Shown here in pieces: positions 7,350 through 17,169 of a stretch of 64,000 nucleotides of DNA. Made by a program: the position numbers and the translations under genes. Within the stretch, counting starts at the first letter, position 1. Every line of letters starts with the position of its first letter. Source of the DNA: Paraferrimonas sp. SM1919. Its GTDB lineage: Bacteria; Pseudomonadota; Gammaproteobacteria; Enterobacterales; Shewanellaceae. Under the pieces are notes generated by a model. That model did no database searches. It was not told the DNA's origin and worked only from the letters and a program-made list of their open reading frames with translations. The stretch spans positions 1 to 64,000 of the forward strand of contig NZ_WINH01000009.1 of the NCBI RefSeq assembly GCF_010993985.1, given 5' to 3'.

Positions 7350-7472
7350 ATGAAGATAGAATATGGAGATATCGATTTTCGGGGAAGCACTTCATCAAAT
7401 TTAATCAATTCAAGGTTAGCTGAAGATATCAAAAAGGATTTAGTTGCATTAGTCTATTTATCACAGCAATAA
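7350..7472 (+). CDS. Possible 40-residue ORF or gene fragment
   Basis: An open frame begins at ATG 7350 and ends at TAA 7470-7472 (start MKIEYGDIDF, end LVALVYLSQQ). It has no good ribosome site. The sequence looks coding in composition, with a basic amphipathic tail (LAEDIKKDLVALVYL). It lies immediately beside the broken tRNA, so it may be the 3' remnant of a gene from an element once inserted there. The evidence is weak. Confidence 0.25.
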   Translation: MKIEYGDIDFRGSTSSNLINSRLAEDIKKDLVALVYLSQQ

Positions 7473-7484
7473 CCCAGACCCACT

Positions 7485-7928
7485 TTAAGTATCGATGGCT
7501 AAATTGTTATATTTTTGGATTTTGGCTATGGTTTGCACAATAGTGATAACTCTGTCGCTTAACGCTTTATTCCAATTGGAATGGGACATGACTTCCATCC
7601 GTTGCATAATAAGATCTTCTAACACTTTCTCATTAACAACGTCATCAGTAAGAAGCTTCATATTCCAATCAGGAAACAACCTCATTTCTAGCTCATCTGC
7701 CAAGCTATACAGGACTTGATGGCGAGGATCCTCAACAATGTTTTTTATCAGTTGCGTGATTGCTCTATCATCACCCTCAATATACTGAAAAAATTTGTTG
7801 TTTTTAAAGCATAGATAACCTGTCACACCATATTCTTGGTTGTTTTTACTTGAAGTATCCGCAAGTTGCTCTAAGGCATTGTCATCGAAGACCGCCTTAC
7901 TTTCGCTGATATAGCAAACGTATCTCAT
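7485..7928 (-). CDS. BLUF-domain blue-light sensor, stand-alone
   Basis: This 147-residue protein is a short BLUF photoreceptor. The FAD-binding fold covers residues ~1-95. Key residues are Tyr6 in VCYIS, Asn29-Asn30, Gln48 in FFQYIEGD, then DPRH at 67-70 and Trp88/Met90 in FPDWNM. Tyr6 and Gln48 match the pair that switches hydrogen bonding to flavin on blue light in PixD and BlrB. The remaining ~50 residues are a helical tail with no output domain, so it should act through a partner protein. It is a single gene with no obvious cognate effector beside it; the neighbour upstream is a cation antiporter on the same strand. Confidence 0.88.
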   Translation of the reverse strand: MRYVCYISESKAVFDDNALEQLADTSSKNNQEYGVTGYLCFKNNKFFQYIEGDDRAITQLIKNIVEDPRHQVLYSLADELEMRLFPDWNMKLLTDDVVNEKVLEDLIMQRMEVMSHSNWNKALSDRVITIVQTIAKIQKYNNLAIDT

Positions 7929-8031
7929 GCTTATTCCTTAAACACTGTAGAGAAAGACACTTTACTATTTGTCGTGCCTGCTTACAACTTAGATCCCAAT
8001 AACTAACTGGGCTACAACAATAAACTCATGG

Positions 8032-9222
8032 TTAATGGTTAGGCTTCCATAGCTTATTAATCACGATATTGGCACTAATGCCATGGGCAATCAGGCTAAA
8101 GATCACCGTGCAAGTCGCGATTGCGGTAATGGTGTTGGCTGATTCAATCTGACTGTTCAGTACCATAATAGTAAATACTATGCTAGCAAGCCCACGAGGC
8201 CCAAACCAGCCTAAGAACAATTGATGTGATAATGGCTCTTTAGCGCCTATCAGGGATACTACTATCGGCAACACACGGATAATGGTTAGACTTAATAATG
8301 AATACAGGATAATTTCCCAAGTGATATCTGGAATGATAAACAGTAACACCCCAGAACCAAAGGTAAACCAAGTTAGCATTGCTAAGGTTTCGGCACTGGC
8401 TTCAGCACTACTTAGGAGCTGGTAAGTCTCTTTTTTAAATAAATAACCAAACACCAGACCACCTACAAAAGCCGCGATATAACCACTGCCATGTAAACTT
8501 TGTGCTGTTGCAAATATGGCTATAACCATAGCGGTGGATCCAATATGCAACCCTAGTAAGGTTATCCACTGCTTACGATAACAATACTTGATCAAGTGTA
8601 CGCCAAGGTAACTGCCTAACAGCCCAACAAGTACGCCAATACCGATCTCTTGAATCACTAAAATGGCACCAAAGCTATACACATCTTGTTGCCCCTGCCC
8701 TTTAGCAATCGCCAGCAACAATAATAATACTGGTACACAAAGGCCATCATTCAAACCACTTTCCACATTTAGCGATTCCCTTAATTTTGCCGGAACCCAT
8801 TGATTTGTAATAACAGGTTTGCCTAAGGCGGCGTCAGTAGCGGCCAATACTGTTGCTGCAATGGCGGCATCAAGCCAATTAAAATCTGGGATAATATAAA
8901 AGGCCACAACGGTTCCAAGGGCGATAACCCCTGGTAACCCAATGATAAGCATCCGTACTGGCAAAACTTGATAGCGTTTTAATATAGAGAAATTGGCATG
9001 GGCCGCATCGATAAACAAAATTAACGCCAATGCCAGATCGATAATCAGATGCAATGCTTCGGTATCCGCCTCGGCATCAATTAGGTTCATGCCCAAAGGA
9101 CTAAAAGCTAACCCCGCTGCCACAAATAAGATAGGCGCAGAGAGCCAACTAGCAGCTAACCTCGAAGATAATAGACTGTAAATAAAAATCAATAGAGCTA
9201 TTGTTGCCAATTGTAAATACAT
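8032..9222 (-). CDS. Cation/proton antiporter (CPA family, Na_H_Exchanger fold)
   Basis: This 396-residue inner-membrane protein has about 12 helices. The core motifs are Thr129-Asp130 in AATDAA and Glu154...Asn158-Asp159 in ESGLNDG, the ion-binding residues of CPA1-type exchangers that swap Na+ or K+ for H+. No C-terminal nucleotide-binding (TrkA-N) domain is present. Length is short, close to NhaP-like transporters without regulatory tails. It is a single gene on the minus strand after the suc terminator at 9284-9318, with ~100 bases to sucB. It probably works in pH or salt homeostasis. The ion cannot be fixed from sequence. Confidence 0.85.
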   Translation of the reverse strand: MYLQLATIALLIFIYSLLSSRLAASWLSAPILFVAAGLAFSPLGMNLIDAEADTEALHLIIDLALALILFIDAAHANFSILKRYQVLPVRMLIIGLPGVIALGTVVAFYIIPDFNWLDAAIAATVLAATDAALGKPVITNQWVPAKLRESLNVESGLNDGLCVPVLLLLLAIAKGQGQQDVYSFGAILVIQEIGIGVLVGLLGSYLGVHLIKYCYRKQWITLLGLHIGSTAMVIAIFATAQSLHGSGYIAAFVGGLVFGYLFKKETYQLLSSAEASAETLAMLTWFTFGSGVLLFIIPDITWEIILYSLLSLTIIRVLPIVVSLIGAKEPLSHQLFLGWFGPRGLASIVFTIMVLNSQIESANTITAIATCTVIFSLIAHGISANIVINKLWKPNH

Positions 9223-9283
9223 AAGGATGCTTCCAAGTTGCCATGCCAGTTAAACTTTAACGCATTAACATTGTTTTAAAAAT

Positions 9284-9318
9284 AAAAAACCGCGGGCATT
9301 TGCATGACCACGGTTTTT
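9284..9318 (-). terminator. Terminator of the sucAB transcript
   Basis: AAAAACCG (9285-9292) pairs with CGGTTTTT (9311-9318), with two more G-C pairs after one mismatch. It lies ~20 bases after the sucB stop. On the minus strand the stem is followed by a run of T, so the operon ends here without sucC or sucD. Confidence 0.75.
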
Positions 9319-9336
9319 ACTAAGCAATAATAATGA

Positions 9337-10524
9337 TTAGATATCTAGTAGAAGACGAGTTGGATCTTCTAGGATTTCTTTAATGGTTACTAAGAAACCC
9401 ACAGACTCTTTACCATCAACGATACGGTGATCGTAAGACAGCGCTAGGTACATCATAGGCAGAATTTCTACTTCGCCATTTACCGCCATTGGGCGGTCTT
9501 TAATGGCGTGCATGCCTAAAATCGCACTTTGTGGTGGGTTAATGATTGGCGTAGACATGAGTGAGCCAAATACACCACCGTTAGTTACCGTGAAGTTACC
9601 GCCAGTCATGTCTTCAACGCTTAGCTTACCGTCACGGCCTTTAATGGCTAGTTCACGAATTTTCTTTTCGATTTCCGCAAGACTTAGGGTGTCACAATCG
9701 CGTAAGACAGGAGTAACAAGACCGCGTGGCGTTGATACTGCAATCGATACATCGAAGTAGTTGTGGTATACGATGTCATCGCCATCAATAGAAGCGTTTA
9801 CTTCAGGATAACGCTTAAGTGCTTCAGTGACCGCTTTCACATAGAAAGACATAAAACCTAGGCGGATGTCGTGTTTCTTCTCGAAAATATCTTGGTACTT
9901 CTTACGAAGCTGCATGATTGGCTTCATGTTTACTTCGTTGAAAGTAGTCAGCATCGCGGTAGAGTTTTTCGCATCTAATAGACGCTCAGCAATACGCTTA
10001 CGCAGACGAGTCATTGGAACACGTTTTTGGCTGCGAGCTGGTACCGGCGCTTGAGCCTCTTCAGCTGGAGAAGATTTTGAGGCGTTCGCTAGGTGCGCTT
10101 CTACGTCTTCCTTAGTGATACGGCCACCTTTACCAGACCCTTTGATCGCTGCTGCATCAAGGTTATGCTCAGCCACTAAACGGCGAACCGCTGGACTTAG
10201 GCTGTCGTTGTCTTCTTTCGCAGCCGCTGCTGGTGCTTCGCCCTTGCTTGCCGCTTCTTCTTTAGAAACCACTGCACCCGCTACTGCACCAGGCTTAAGA
10301 TGAGCAATCACTTGCTCGCCAAGTACTGTCGCACCTTCTTGCTCAAGAATATCACCCATTACACCGTCTTCTGGTGCTGGCACTTCTAGAACCACTTTAT
10401 CTGTTTCAATATCAACCAGGATATCATCGCGGCTTACTGCTTGACCTGGCTGCACATGCCAAGTGGCTACTGTGGCATCCGCTACCGACTCTGGTAATAC
10501 TGGTACCTTAATTTCAATACTCAT
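9337..10524 (-). CDS. sucB: 2-oxoglutarate dehydrogenase E2, dihydrolipoyl succinyltransferase
   Basis: The 395-residue E2 core enzyme transfers the succinyl group from lipoate to CoA in the TCA cycle. The lipoyl domain (1-76) carries Lys43 in ETDKV. An Ala/Glu linker follows, then the E1/E3-binding domain (~108-145, [14 protein letters not shown]), a second basic linker and the catalytic domain (~165-395) with SYDHRIVDG containing His366 and Asp370. Length matches E. coli SucB. It lies 22 bases downstream of sucA on the same strand and is certainly co-transcribed with it. A terminator follows directly, so the succinyl-CoA synthetase genes are not in this operon. Confidence 0.97.
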   Translation of the reverse strand: MSIEIKVPVLPESVADATVATWHVQPGQAVSRDDILVDIETDKVVLEVPAPEDGVMGDILEQEGATVLGEQVIAHLKPGAVAGAVVSKEEAASKGEAPAAAAKEDNDSLSPAVRRLVAEHNLDAAAIKGSGKGGRITKEDVEAHLANASKSSPAEEAQAPVPARSQKRVPMTRLRKRIAERLLDAKNSTAMLTTFNEVNMKPIMQLRKKYQDIFEKKHDIRLGFMSFYVKAVTEALKRYPEVNASIDGDDIVYHNYFDVSIAVSTPRGLVTPVLRDCDTLSLAEIEKKIRELAIKGRDGKLSVEDMTGGNFTVTNGGVFGSLMSTPIINPPQSAILGMHAIKDRPMAVNGEVEILPMMYLALSYDHRIVDGKESVGFLVTIKEILEDPTRLLLDI

Positions 10525-10546
10525 GGAACCTATTCCTTTTAATTTT

Positions 10547-13357
10547 TTATTGTAAGCCTAATGCTTCATTCACTAGCGCTTGTTGTTGTTTGGTGTGCAA
10601 TGAAGGTAAGCCTACAGCTGGAGCTGCAGAAGCCTCACGACCTGCATAAATTAATTGAGCCCCATTTGGGATAGCTATCCAGAAATGGTGCTGCGACGAA
10701 TACCAAGCCCCTTGATTTTGTGGCTCTTCTTGGCACCAGACAAAGTCAGTCACATGCTGATAAGGTTCAAGAATTTTAGCCATATCCTTATGTGGGAATG
10801 GGTAAAGTTGTTCAACACGGATAATGGCGATGTGCTCAAGATTTTGTTCACGTCTTTTTTGTAATAGTTCAAAGTAGACCTTACCCGAACAGAAAACAAC
10901 TTTGGTCACCTTAGTGGCATCAATTTGATCAATTTCACCAATCACGTTTTGGAAATCGCCATTCGCCAACTCTTCTAAAGAAGACGTCGCTAATGGATGA
11001 CGCAGTAAGGATTTAGGTGACATCACCACAAGTGGACGACGCATTGGGCGAACCACTTGGCGACGGATCATGTGATAAACCTGAGCCGGAGTCGAAGGTA
11101 CACAGACCTGCATGTTGTTATTCGCACACAACTGTAAGAAACGCTCTAAACGTGCAGACGAGTGCTCAGGACCTTGGCCTTCATAACCATGTGGTAACAA
11201 CATAGTTAAGCCACATAAACGGCCCCATTTTTGCTCACCCGAAGACAAGAACTGATCGATCACGACTTGAGCACAGTTAGCAAAGTCGCCAAATTGAGCT
11301 TCCCAAATGGTTAGACCGCTTGGCTCAGCTGTCGCATAGCCATATTCATAGGCCAATACTGCCGCTTCAGAAAGTACCGAGTCCGTCAGATCTAAGCGAC
11401 CTTGTTGGTCTTTAATATTACGCAGTGGGAGGTAAGTGGTGGCGTCTTCTTGGTTATGCAGTACCGCATGACGATGGAAGAAAGTACCACGACCAGAATC
11501 CTGACCAGTAATACGAATGTTCTTACCATCTTCAAGTAGCGTAGCGTAAGCCAGAGTTTCAGCAAAGCCCCAATCCGCCAGTTTTTCGCCGTTAGCCATG
11601 GCTAAACGGTCTTTGTAGATTTTGGCAACACGTGAATGAACTTTGTAACCCTCTGGGATTTCACAGGCTTTAGCCGCAAGCTCTTTAAGCTTATCAACCG
11701 AGACCTTAGATTCCCATGCATCATCCCACTCGTGTCCTAGGAACGGAGTCCAGTCTACTGAGTGCTCTTGCATTGGGCGCCACTCTTCTACTACGCAATC
11801 GCCTTTATCAAGTTGATCGCGGTAACCGTTTAATATTTCGGTTACGCTTGAAGCTGCTAAGGTGCCCTCTTCAATTAACTTATCAGCATACAGCTTACGC
11901 GGCGTAGGGTGCTTTTTGATCTTCTTGTACATTAACGGCTGAGTAGCACTTGGCTCATCAGACTCGTTATGGCCGTGGCGGCGGTAACAAACTAAGTCAA
12001 TGACCACATCACGTTTGAATTCGTTGCGATAGTCCACCGCTAATTCAGCCACTAGCGCAACCGCTTCAGGATCGTCCGCATTAACGTGGAAAATCGGCGC
12101 CTGCACCATTTTAGCAATGTCAGTACAGTAAAGGGTTGAACGGGTATCAAACGGGTTCGAAGTCGTGAAACCAACTTGGTTGTTGACCACAATGCGAATT
12201 GAACCACCTACCTTAAATCCACGGGTTTGTGACATATTAAAGGTTTCTTGTACCACACCTTGACCAGCAATTGCCGAGTCACCGTGAATGGTAATTGGCA
12301 AGACTTGGGCGCCATCTGTGCAACCACGACGGTCCTGACGGGCGCGTACTGACCCCATGACTACAGGGTTGACAATTTCTAGGTGAGATGGGTTAAACGC
12401 GAGTGCTAAGTGAACATTACCGCCATCGGTGGCAAAGTCTGAGGAGAAACCTTGGTGGTACTTAACATCACCAGAGCCATCCATTTCTGCGTACTTACCA
12501 GCAAACTCATCAAACAAATCCGCTGGACGCTTTCCTAATACGTTGACCAGTACGTTCAAACGACCACGGTGAGCCATACCAATTACGGTTTCTTTGGTTC
12601 CTGTTTCGCCTGCACGGTAAATAATTTCATGCATCAAAGGAACAAGCGAGTCACCACCTTCTAAAGAGAAACGCTTTGCTCCAGGGAACTTTGCACCTAG
12701 GTATTTTTCTAAACCTTCGGCTGCATTTAAGCCCTTTAAAATGCGGGTCTTATGTTCAGTTGTGAAAGTTTTTTTGGCCAATACTCCTTCTAAACGTTGT
12801 TGGATCCAACGCTTCTCATCAGTATCGGTAATGTGCATGTACTCTGCACCAATCGACCCACAGTAGGTTTGTTTAAGGGCATCAATTAAGTCCCTTAATT
12901 TCATGGTGTCACCACCGTAAGCAAAAGAACCGGTATTAAATTCTCGGTCTAAGTCATCAGCGGTTAATTCATGAAACTCTGGAGAAAGCTCAGCTACATG
13001 AGCAGGCTTTTGTAAGGCAAGTGGGTCTAATGAAGCATGTTGATGACCACGGAAACGGTGTGCATTAATAAGCTGCAATACTTTGACTTGCTTTGCATCT
13101 TGTTCTGGATCGGACACCGTACCAGAAACCGCAAAACGATTTTCTTTAGCTAGATTACGAAAATACTCTCGCACTTTCGTGTGATTGGTATCTTTCGCCT
13201 GTAAACCTTGCGGTAATGACTCGAAAACCTGTAACCAATCTTCAGATATTGAAGAAGGGTCTTCTAAATAGGCCTCGTACATCTCTTCAACATAGGCACC
13301 ATTGGCCCCTGCTAAATGTGATGAATCCAGCCAGGCTTTCATTACGCCTTCGTGCAT
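10547..13357 (-). CDS. sucA: 2-oxoglutarate dehydrogenase E1 component
   Basis: The 936-residue thiamine-diphosphate enzyme decarboxylates 2-oxoglutarate and passes the succinyl group to SucB lipoate. The N-terminal segment [14 protein letters not shown] is the typical E1 start. The TPP-binding block [17 protein letters not shown] (~368-384) and the transketolase-like C-terminal half ([13 protein letters not shown], then [18 protein letters not shown]) are intact. AGGGAT lies before the ATG at 13357. A terminator-like stem separates it from sdhB, so it may be partly read through from the sdh promoter and partly controlled separately. Length matches E. coli SucA. Confidence 0.97.
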   Translation of the reverse strand: MHEGVMKAWLDSSHLAGANGAYVEEMYEAYLEDPSSISEDWLQVFESLPQGLQAKDTNHTKVREYFRNLAKENRFAVSGTVSDPEQDAKQVKVLQLINAHRFRGHQHASLDPLALQKPAHVAELSPEFHELTADDLDREFNTGSFAYGGDTMKLRDLIDALKQTYCGSIGAEYMHITDTDEKRWIQQRLEGVLAKKTFTTEHKTRILKGLNAAEGLEKYLGAKFPGAKRFSLEGGDSLVPLMHEIIYRAGETGTKETVIGMAHRGRLNVLVNVLGKRPADLFDEFAGKYAEMDGSGDVKYHQGFSSDFATDGGNVHLALAFNPSHLEIVNPVVMGSVRARQDRRGCTDGAQVLPITIHGDSAIAGQGVVQETFNMSQTRGFKVGGSIRIVVNNQVGFTTSNPFDTRSTLYCTDIAKMVQAPIFHVNADDPEAVALVAELAVDYRNEFKRDVVIDLVCYRRHGHNESDEPSATQPLMYKKIKKHPTPRKLYADKLIEEGTLAASSVTEILNGYRDQLDKGDCVVEEWRPMQEHSVDWTPFLGHEWDDAWESKVSVDKLKELAAKACEIPEGYKVHSRVAKIYKDRLAMANGEKLADWGFAETLAYATLLEDGKNIRITGQDSGRGTFFHRHAVLHNQEDATTYLPLRNIKDQQGRLDLTDSVLSEAAVLAYEYGYATAEPSGLTIWEAQFGDFANCAQVVIDQFLSSGEQKWGRLCGLTMLLPHGYEGQGPEHSSARLERFLQLCANNNMQVCVPSTPAQVYHMIRRQVVRPMRRPLVVMSPKSLLRHPLATSSLEELANGDFQNVIGEIDQIDATKVTKVVFCSGKVYFELLQKRREQNLEHIAIIRVEQLYPFPHKDMAKILEPYQHVTDFVWCQEEPQNQGAWYSSQHHFWIAIPNGAQLIYAGREASAAPAVGLPSLHTKQQQALVNEALGLQ

Positions 13358-13400
13358 TATGATATCCCTTATCTATTTTAATCATCCCTAACAAACAAAA

Positions 13401-13430
13401 AAGCCATTGCTCAAGTCAGGGCAATGGCTT
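13401..13430 (-). terminator. Terminator or attenuator between sdhB and sucA
   Basis: AAGCCATTGC (13401-13410) and GCAATGGCTT (13421-13430) form a perfect 10-bp stem with a 10-base loop. On the minus strand the stem is followed by TTTTTTGTTTG. It lies in the 122-base gap between sdhB and sucA, so it can limit readthrough from sdh into suc. Confidence 0.8.
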
Positions 13431-13479
13431 AATTATTAGCGGCAATTAATGCGCTGCCCTTTTGTTTGTTTTAGGACTT

Positions 13480-14187
13480 TTATACTGCTCGTGACAATAG
13501 CATCGACTTAATGTGACCAATGGCTTTTGTCGGGTTTAATCCTTTAGGACAAACATTTACACAATTCATGATGCCATGACAACGGAATACGCTGTATGCA
13601 TCGTCCAAATCAGCTAAACGTTCTTCAGTGGCTGTATCACGGCTATCAATTAAGAATCGATAGGCGTGCAATAGACCACTTGGCCCTACGAATTTATCAG
13701 GATTCCACCAGAATGATGGACAAGCTGTAGAACAACATGCACACATAATACACTCATACAGACCGTCAAGCTTTTCACGTTGCTCTGGTGTCTGAATGTG
13801 TTCACGGCTTGGTTGTATCTCATCGTTGATCAGATACGGCTTAATCTTTTCGTACTGTTTGTAGAACTGACTCAAGTCAACGACTAAATCGCGAATTACA
13901 GGCATGCCTGGTAATGGGCGTATAATAATCTTTTTACCTTTAAAGGTTGAAATAGGGGTAATACATGCTAGGCCGTTAGTACCATTCATGTTCATACCAT
14001 CACTACCACAAACCCCTTCACGACATGAACGTCGGAAAGATAAAGTAGAATCTTGTTCTTTTAATAAATGCAGTAAGTCTAACACCATAATGTCTGAGTT
14101 ATCAGGCAGTTCAACCTGATAATCTTTCATGTATGGCTTAGTATCTAGGTCAGGGTTATAGCGATAAACCGCAACAGAAATTTTCAT
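13480..14187 (-). CDS. sdhB: Succinate dehydrogenase iron-sulfur subunit
   Basis: The 235-residue subunit carries electrons from SdhA flavin to quinone. The [2Fe-2S] ligands lie in [18 protein letters not shown] (~53-70), followed by a downstream Cys in GLACI. The [4Fe-4S] and [3Fe-4S] clusters use [12 protein letters not shown] (~146-157) and [14 protein letters not shown] (~203-216). It has no signal peptide, consistent with a cytoplasmic face location. It lies 13 bases after sdhA in sdhCDAB and before sucA, the order typical of gammaproteobacteria. Confidence 0.97.
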   Translation of the reverse strand: MKISVAVYRYNPDLDTKPYMKDYQVELPDNSDIMVLDLLHLLKEQDSTLSFRRSCREGVCGSDGMNMNGTNGLACITPISTFKGKKIIIRPLPGMPVIRDLVVDLSQFYKQYEKIKPYLINDEIQPSREHIQTPEQREKLDGLYECIMCACCSTACPSFWWNPDKFVGPSGLLHAYRFLIDSRDTATEERLADLDDAYSVFRCHGIMNCVNVCPKGLNPTKAIGHIKSMLLSRAV

Positions 14188-14200
14188 TTATCACTACTCC

Positions 14201-15970
14201 TTAGTAAGTACGCGCTTTCGGAGGGAAAGCTTCACGTGTGGTAGGTTCAAAATTCACATCACGCTTTTCCATTGAATGGTCTTGCGGGTTGTAAATGGTA
14301 TGGCACAACCAATTATCATCGTCACGCTCGAGGAAATCTTCACGAGAATGCGCACCACGGGATTCGGTACGGTAGTTCGCTGCATACGCGGTCGCTAGTG
14401 CGGTTTCCATTAAGTTGTCTAGCTCAAGACACTCGATACGTTGAGTGTTGAACTCAGCAGAATTATCTGACAACTTAGCGTTGTTTAGGCGCTGACGGAT
14501 TGCTTGCAGCTCTTTTAAGCCTTCAGCCATAGCCTCACCAGTACGGAATACTGAGAAGTTAAGCTGCATACATTTTTGAAGATCTTTGCGAATTTGAACT
14601 GGGCATTCACCGTCTTTATTATTTTCCCAACGGTTTAGACGTTCAAGAGCACGATTGATATCTGCTTCAGTTGCTTCTTTAGCAATAGGTTGTGCATCTA
14701 AGGTCTCACCCAGATGTTTACCCGCTGCACGGCCAAATACAACAAGATCAAGCAGAGAGTTACCGCCTAAACGGTTAGCGCCGTGTACTGATACACAAGC
14801 AATCTCACCGACAGCAAGTAAACCGTTTACATTTTTCTCGGTACCGTCTTTATCTACAGAGATAACTTGACCACTGACTTTAGTCGGTACGCCACCCATC
14901 ATGTAATGACATGTTGGGATAACTGGAATCGGCTCTTCAACTGGATCAACGTGTGCAAAGGTACGAGATAGCTCACAAATACCTGGTAGGCGGCTTTCTA
15001 AAACCTCTTTACCAAGATGATCAAGCTTAAGCTTAGCGTGCGGACCCCATGGACCATCACAACCGCGACCTTCACGGATCTCATTCATAATGGCTCGGGC
15101 GACAACGTCACGACCGGCAAGATCTTTAGCATTTGGGGCATAACGCTCCATAAAGCGCTCACCATCTTTATTTAGAAGGAAACCACCTTCACCACGACAA
15201 CCTTCTGTAACAAGAACACCAGCTCCAGCAATACCGGTTGGGTGGAACTGCCACATTTCCATGTCTTGGAGCTGCACACCAGCACGTACCGCCATACCAA
15301 CACCGTCACCAGTGTTAATATGAGCATTAGTGGTTGAGGCGTAAATACGACCCGCACCACCGGTAGCAAGTACCGTGGCTTTCGCTTTAAAGTAAACAAT
15401 TCGGCCACTTTCGATGTCAATTGCAGTCGCCCCGACGACATCACCATCTTCGTTTTTAACAAGGTCTAGTGCGTACCACTCAGAGAATACTTCTGTCTTG
15501 TTTTTAACGTTTTGCTGGTATAAACAGTGCAGTAGTGCATGACCGGTACGGTCTGCAGCCGCAGCAGTTCGTTCACCCTGCTGGGTTGGGTCAAATTCTT
15601 TTGACTGACCACCGAACGCACGTTGATAAATCTTACCATTTTCAAAACGAGAGAATGGTAGACCCATGTTTTCTAATTCTAAAACGGCTTCTGGACCAGT
15701 TTTACACATGTACTCAATGGCATCTTGGTCGCCAATGTAGTCTGAACCTTTGACGGTATCGTACATGTGCCATTCCCAGTTGTCTTTATGGGCATTACCT
15801 AATGCTACGGTAATACCACCTTGAGCAGACACTGTGTGCGAGCGCGTTGGAAATACTTTAGATAACAGCGCACAGCTCTTACCTTCTTTAGAAATTTGCA
15901 GTGCCGCGCGCATACCCGCGCCACCAGCACCAATTACAATGGCATCATATTCTAAAACTTCAATGCTCAT
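14201..15970 (-). CDS. sdhA: Succinate dehydrogenase flavoprotein subunit
   Basis: The 589-residue subunit oxidises succinate to fumarate. GAGGAGM near residues 14-20 binds FAD, and His45 in [10 protein letters not shown] is the residue that links FAD covalently. The substrate-site blocks HPTGIAGAG and the capping region [13 protein letters not shown] are present, followed by MMGGVPTK. The C-terminal block [20 protein letters not shown] is the usual SdhA end. The stop is directly next to the sdhD stop-side boundary, with the ATG at 15970 one base from the sdhD stop, so translation of the two is linked. Confidence 0.97.
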   Translation of the reverse strand: MSIEVLEYDAIVIGAGGAGMRAALQISKEGKSCALLSKVFPTRSHTVSAQGGITVALGNAHKDNWEWHMYDTVKGSDYIGDQDAIEYMCKTGPEAVLELENMGLPFSRFENGKIYQRAFGGQSKEFDPTQQGERTAAAADRTGHALLHCLYQQNVKNKTEVFSEWYALDLVKNEDGDVVGATAIDIESGRIVYFKAKATVLATGGAGRIYASTTNAHINTGDGVGMAVRAGVQLQDMEMWQFHPTGIAGAGVLVTEGCRGEGGFLLNKDGERFMERYAPNAKDLAGRDVVARAIMNEIREGRGCDGPWGPHAKLKLDHLGKEVLESRLPGICELSRTFAHVDPVEEPIPVIPTCHYMMGGVPTKVSGQVISVDKDGTEKNVNGLLAVGEIACVSVHGANRLGGNSLLDLVVFGRAAGKHLGETLDAQPIAKEATEADINRALERLNRWENNKDGECPVQIRKDLQKCMQLNFSVFRTGEAMAEGLKELQAIRQRLNNAKLSDNSAEFNTQRIECLELDNLMETALATAYAANYRTESRGAHSREDFLERDDDNWLCHTIYNPQDHSMEKRDVNFEPTTREAFPPKARTY

Positions 15971-16315
15971 TTAAACACCCCACACAATAGTAGTACCAGC
16001 TACTAGGTAGCTAATAGCAGCAACTACCGCAGCGAACTGTAATAAGCCGCGCAGTGCTGTATTTTTTACATAATCAGTTAGCACCTGCCAGATGCCAATC
16101 CATGCATGAATAAGCAGTGCAATAAGAGTAACTACGGTGAACACTTTCATACCAAGGTTGGCAAACAGGCTAGTCCACACTTGGTAAGTTACATCGTTAG
16201 TTAAAATAAAACCTAATACGAACAATACATAAGCGCTGATCACTAATGCACTGGCACGGATAAGAATAAAATCATGAACGCCTGAACGTCCAAAACTCGC
16301 AGCATTAGTTACCAT
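15971..16315 (-). CDS. sdhD: Succinate dehydrogenase membrane anchor subunit D
   Basis: This 114-residue protein has three membrane helices (~15-37, ~48-72 and ~85-110) and helps hold heme b and quinone. Start is placed at the ATG at 16315, giving MVTNAASFGRSGVHDF, which aligns well with the known E. coli SdhD start, and GGAG lies 7 bases upstream. A TTG two codons earlier is less likely. The start overlaps the sdhC end by a few bases. The HAWIG segment near residue 69 contains the expected heme-ligand His region. Confidence 0.93.
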   Translation of the reverse strand: MVTNAASFGRSGVHDFILIRASALVISAYVLFVLGFILTNDVTYQVWTSLFANLGMKVFTVVTLIALLIHAWIGIWQVLTDYVKNTALRGLLQFAAVVAAISYLVAGTTIVWGV

Positions 16316-16683
16316 AACCAAACTCCTACAGCGGCAGCCAGTACCACATTTAATGCGATAAACAAATTAGCAGAAAGACGACCAGACTCCATCTCTTCCC
16401 ATGCGCCAGCATCCATAATTAGATGACGGATACCAACAGTTAGGTGATATAAAAGAGCTGTAATAATGCCCCATACCACAAACTTCATTAATGGGTGAGT
16501 GAAACATTCTAATAATGCGTCATAGCTTTGTTGAGAATCTAGCGACTGATTCAAAAGGAAAAGTAAAATGCCTACTGCCACAAACGTTATCACACCTGAA
16601 ACACGATGTAATATCGATGCATAGGCCGTTGAAGGTAGACTCATACTTGGGATCGGTAAATCGACAGGTCTATTTTTTTTCAC
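16309..16683 (-). CDS. sdhC: Succinate dehydrogenase cytochrome b556 subunit C
   Basis: This 124-residue protein has three membrane helices. The HRVSGV segment (~26-31), near the quinone site, and the GIRHLIMDAG block (~85-94), with the heme-ligand His, are both present. It starts at a GTG at 16683 and is the first gene of the sdhCDAB-sucAB region, divergent from gltA across a 486-base gap that must hold both promoters. The N-terminal PVDLPIPSMSLPSTAYASILHRVSG is the classic SdhC start, so the GTG start is well supported. Confidence 0.95.
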   Translation of the reverse strand: MKKNRPVDLPIPSMSLPSTAYASILHRVSGVITFVAVGILLFLLNQSLDSQQSYDALLECFTHPLMKFVVWGIITALLYHLTVGIRHLIMDAGAWEEMESGRLSANLFIALNVVLAAAVGVWLW

Positions 16684-17169
16684 AATTACTGCTCACTTAA
16701 GCTCTCTCTAGAGCGTAGTTATCATTATTTGAACAGCTCCAACTAACGTTGGAGTAACAAAATTATAATTAAGTTAGATTATCATTAAGTAACTTGTGTA
16801 TTATTCCTTTAAAAATAAGCTATTGCTCATATTTAAAGCAACTTTAAGTTACATAATGACAATCGCGAGTGAGTATACTCCCGCTAAAAATCAAATACAA
16901 TTATCACAGATTTGAAATCGTCAAATTTTGTCAAAATAATGCTGTAGTTATGACAAAATCGTTAAATTAAAAAAAATTCATGTGTCGGTGTGATGCTTTT
17001 TTGCCCACAAAAATTTGAAATCAATCTGCAATTAGCTGTAAAGTAGCGCCAGCCAAAATTTATGGAGTTGAATTTTTATTCAACCCTGTGAGTTAAAACG
17101 ACACATTAGTGAGTAAATTAAATTAATTAAAATCGCTAATGTCATAAGAAGAAGTAAGGAGAATGAAGT
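16684..17169. promoter_or_regulatory. Divergent sdhC/gltA control region
   Basis: This 486-base AT-rich gap has no gene. Notable symmetries are CTCCAAC/GTTGGAG (16737-16743/16748-16754), ATTTTGTCA/TGACAAAAT (16925-16933/16951-16959, 17 bases apart) and GTTGAAT/ATTCAAC (17067-17073/17078-17084, in the likely gltA leader). In relatives this region answers to ArcA and CRP, but I cannot assign these sites with confidence. Confidence 0.55.
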
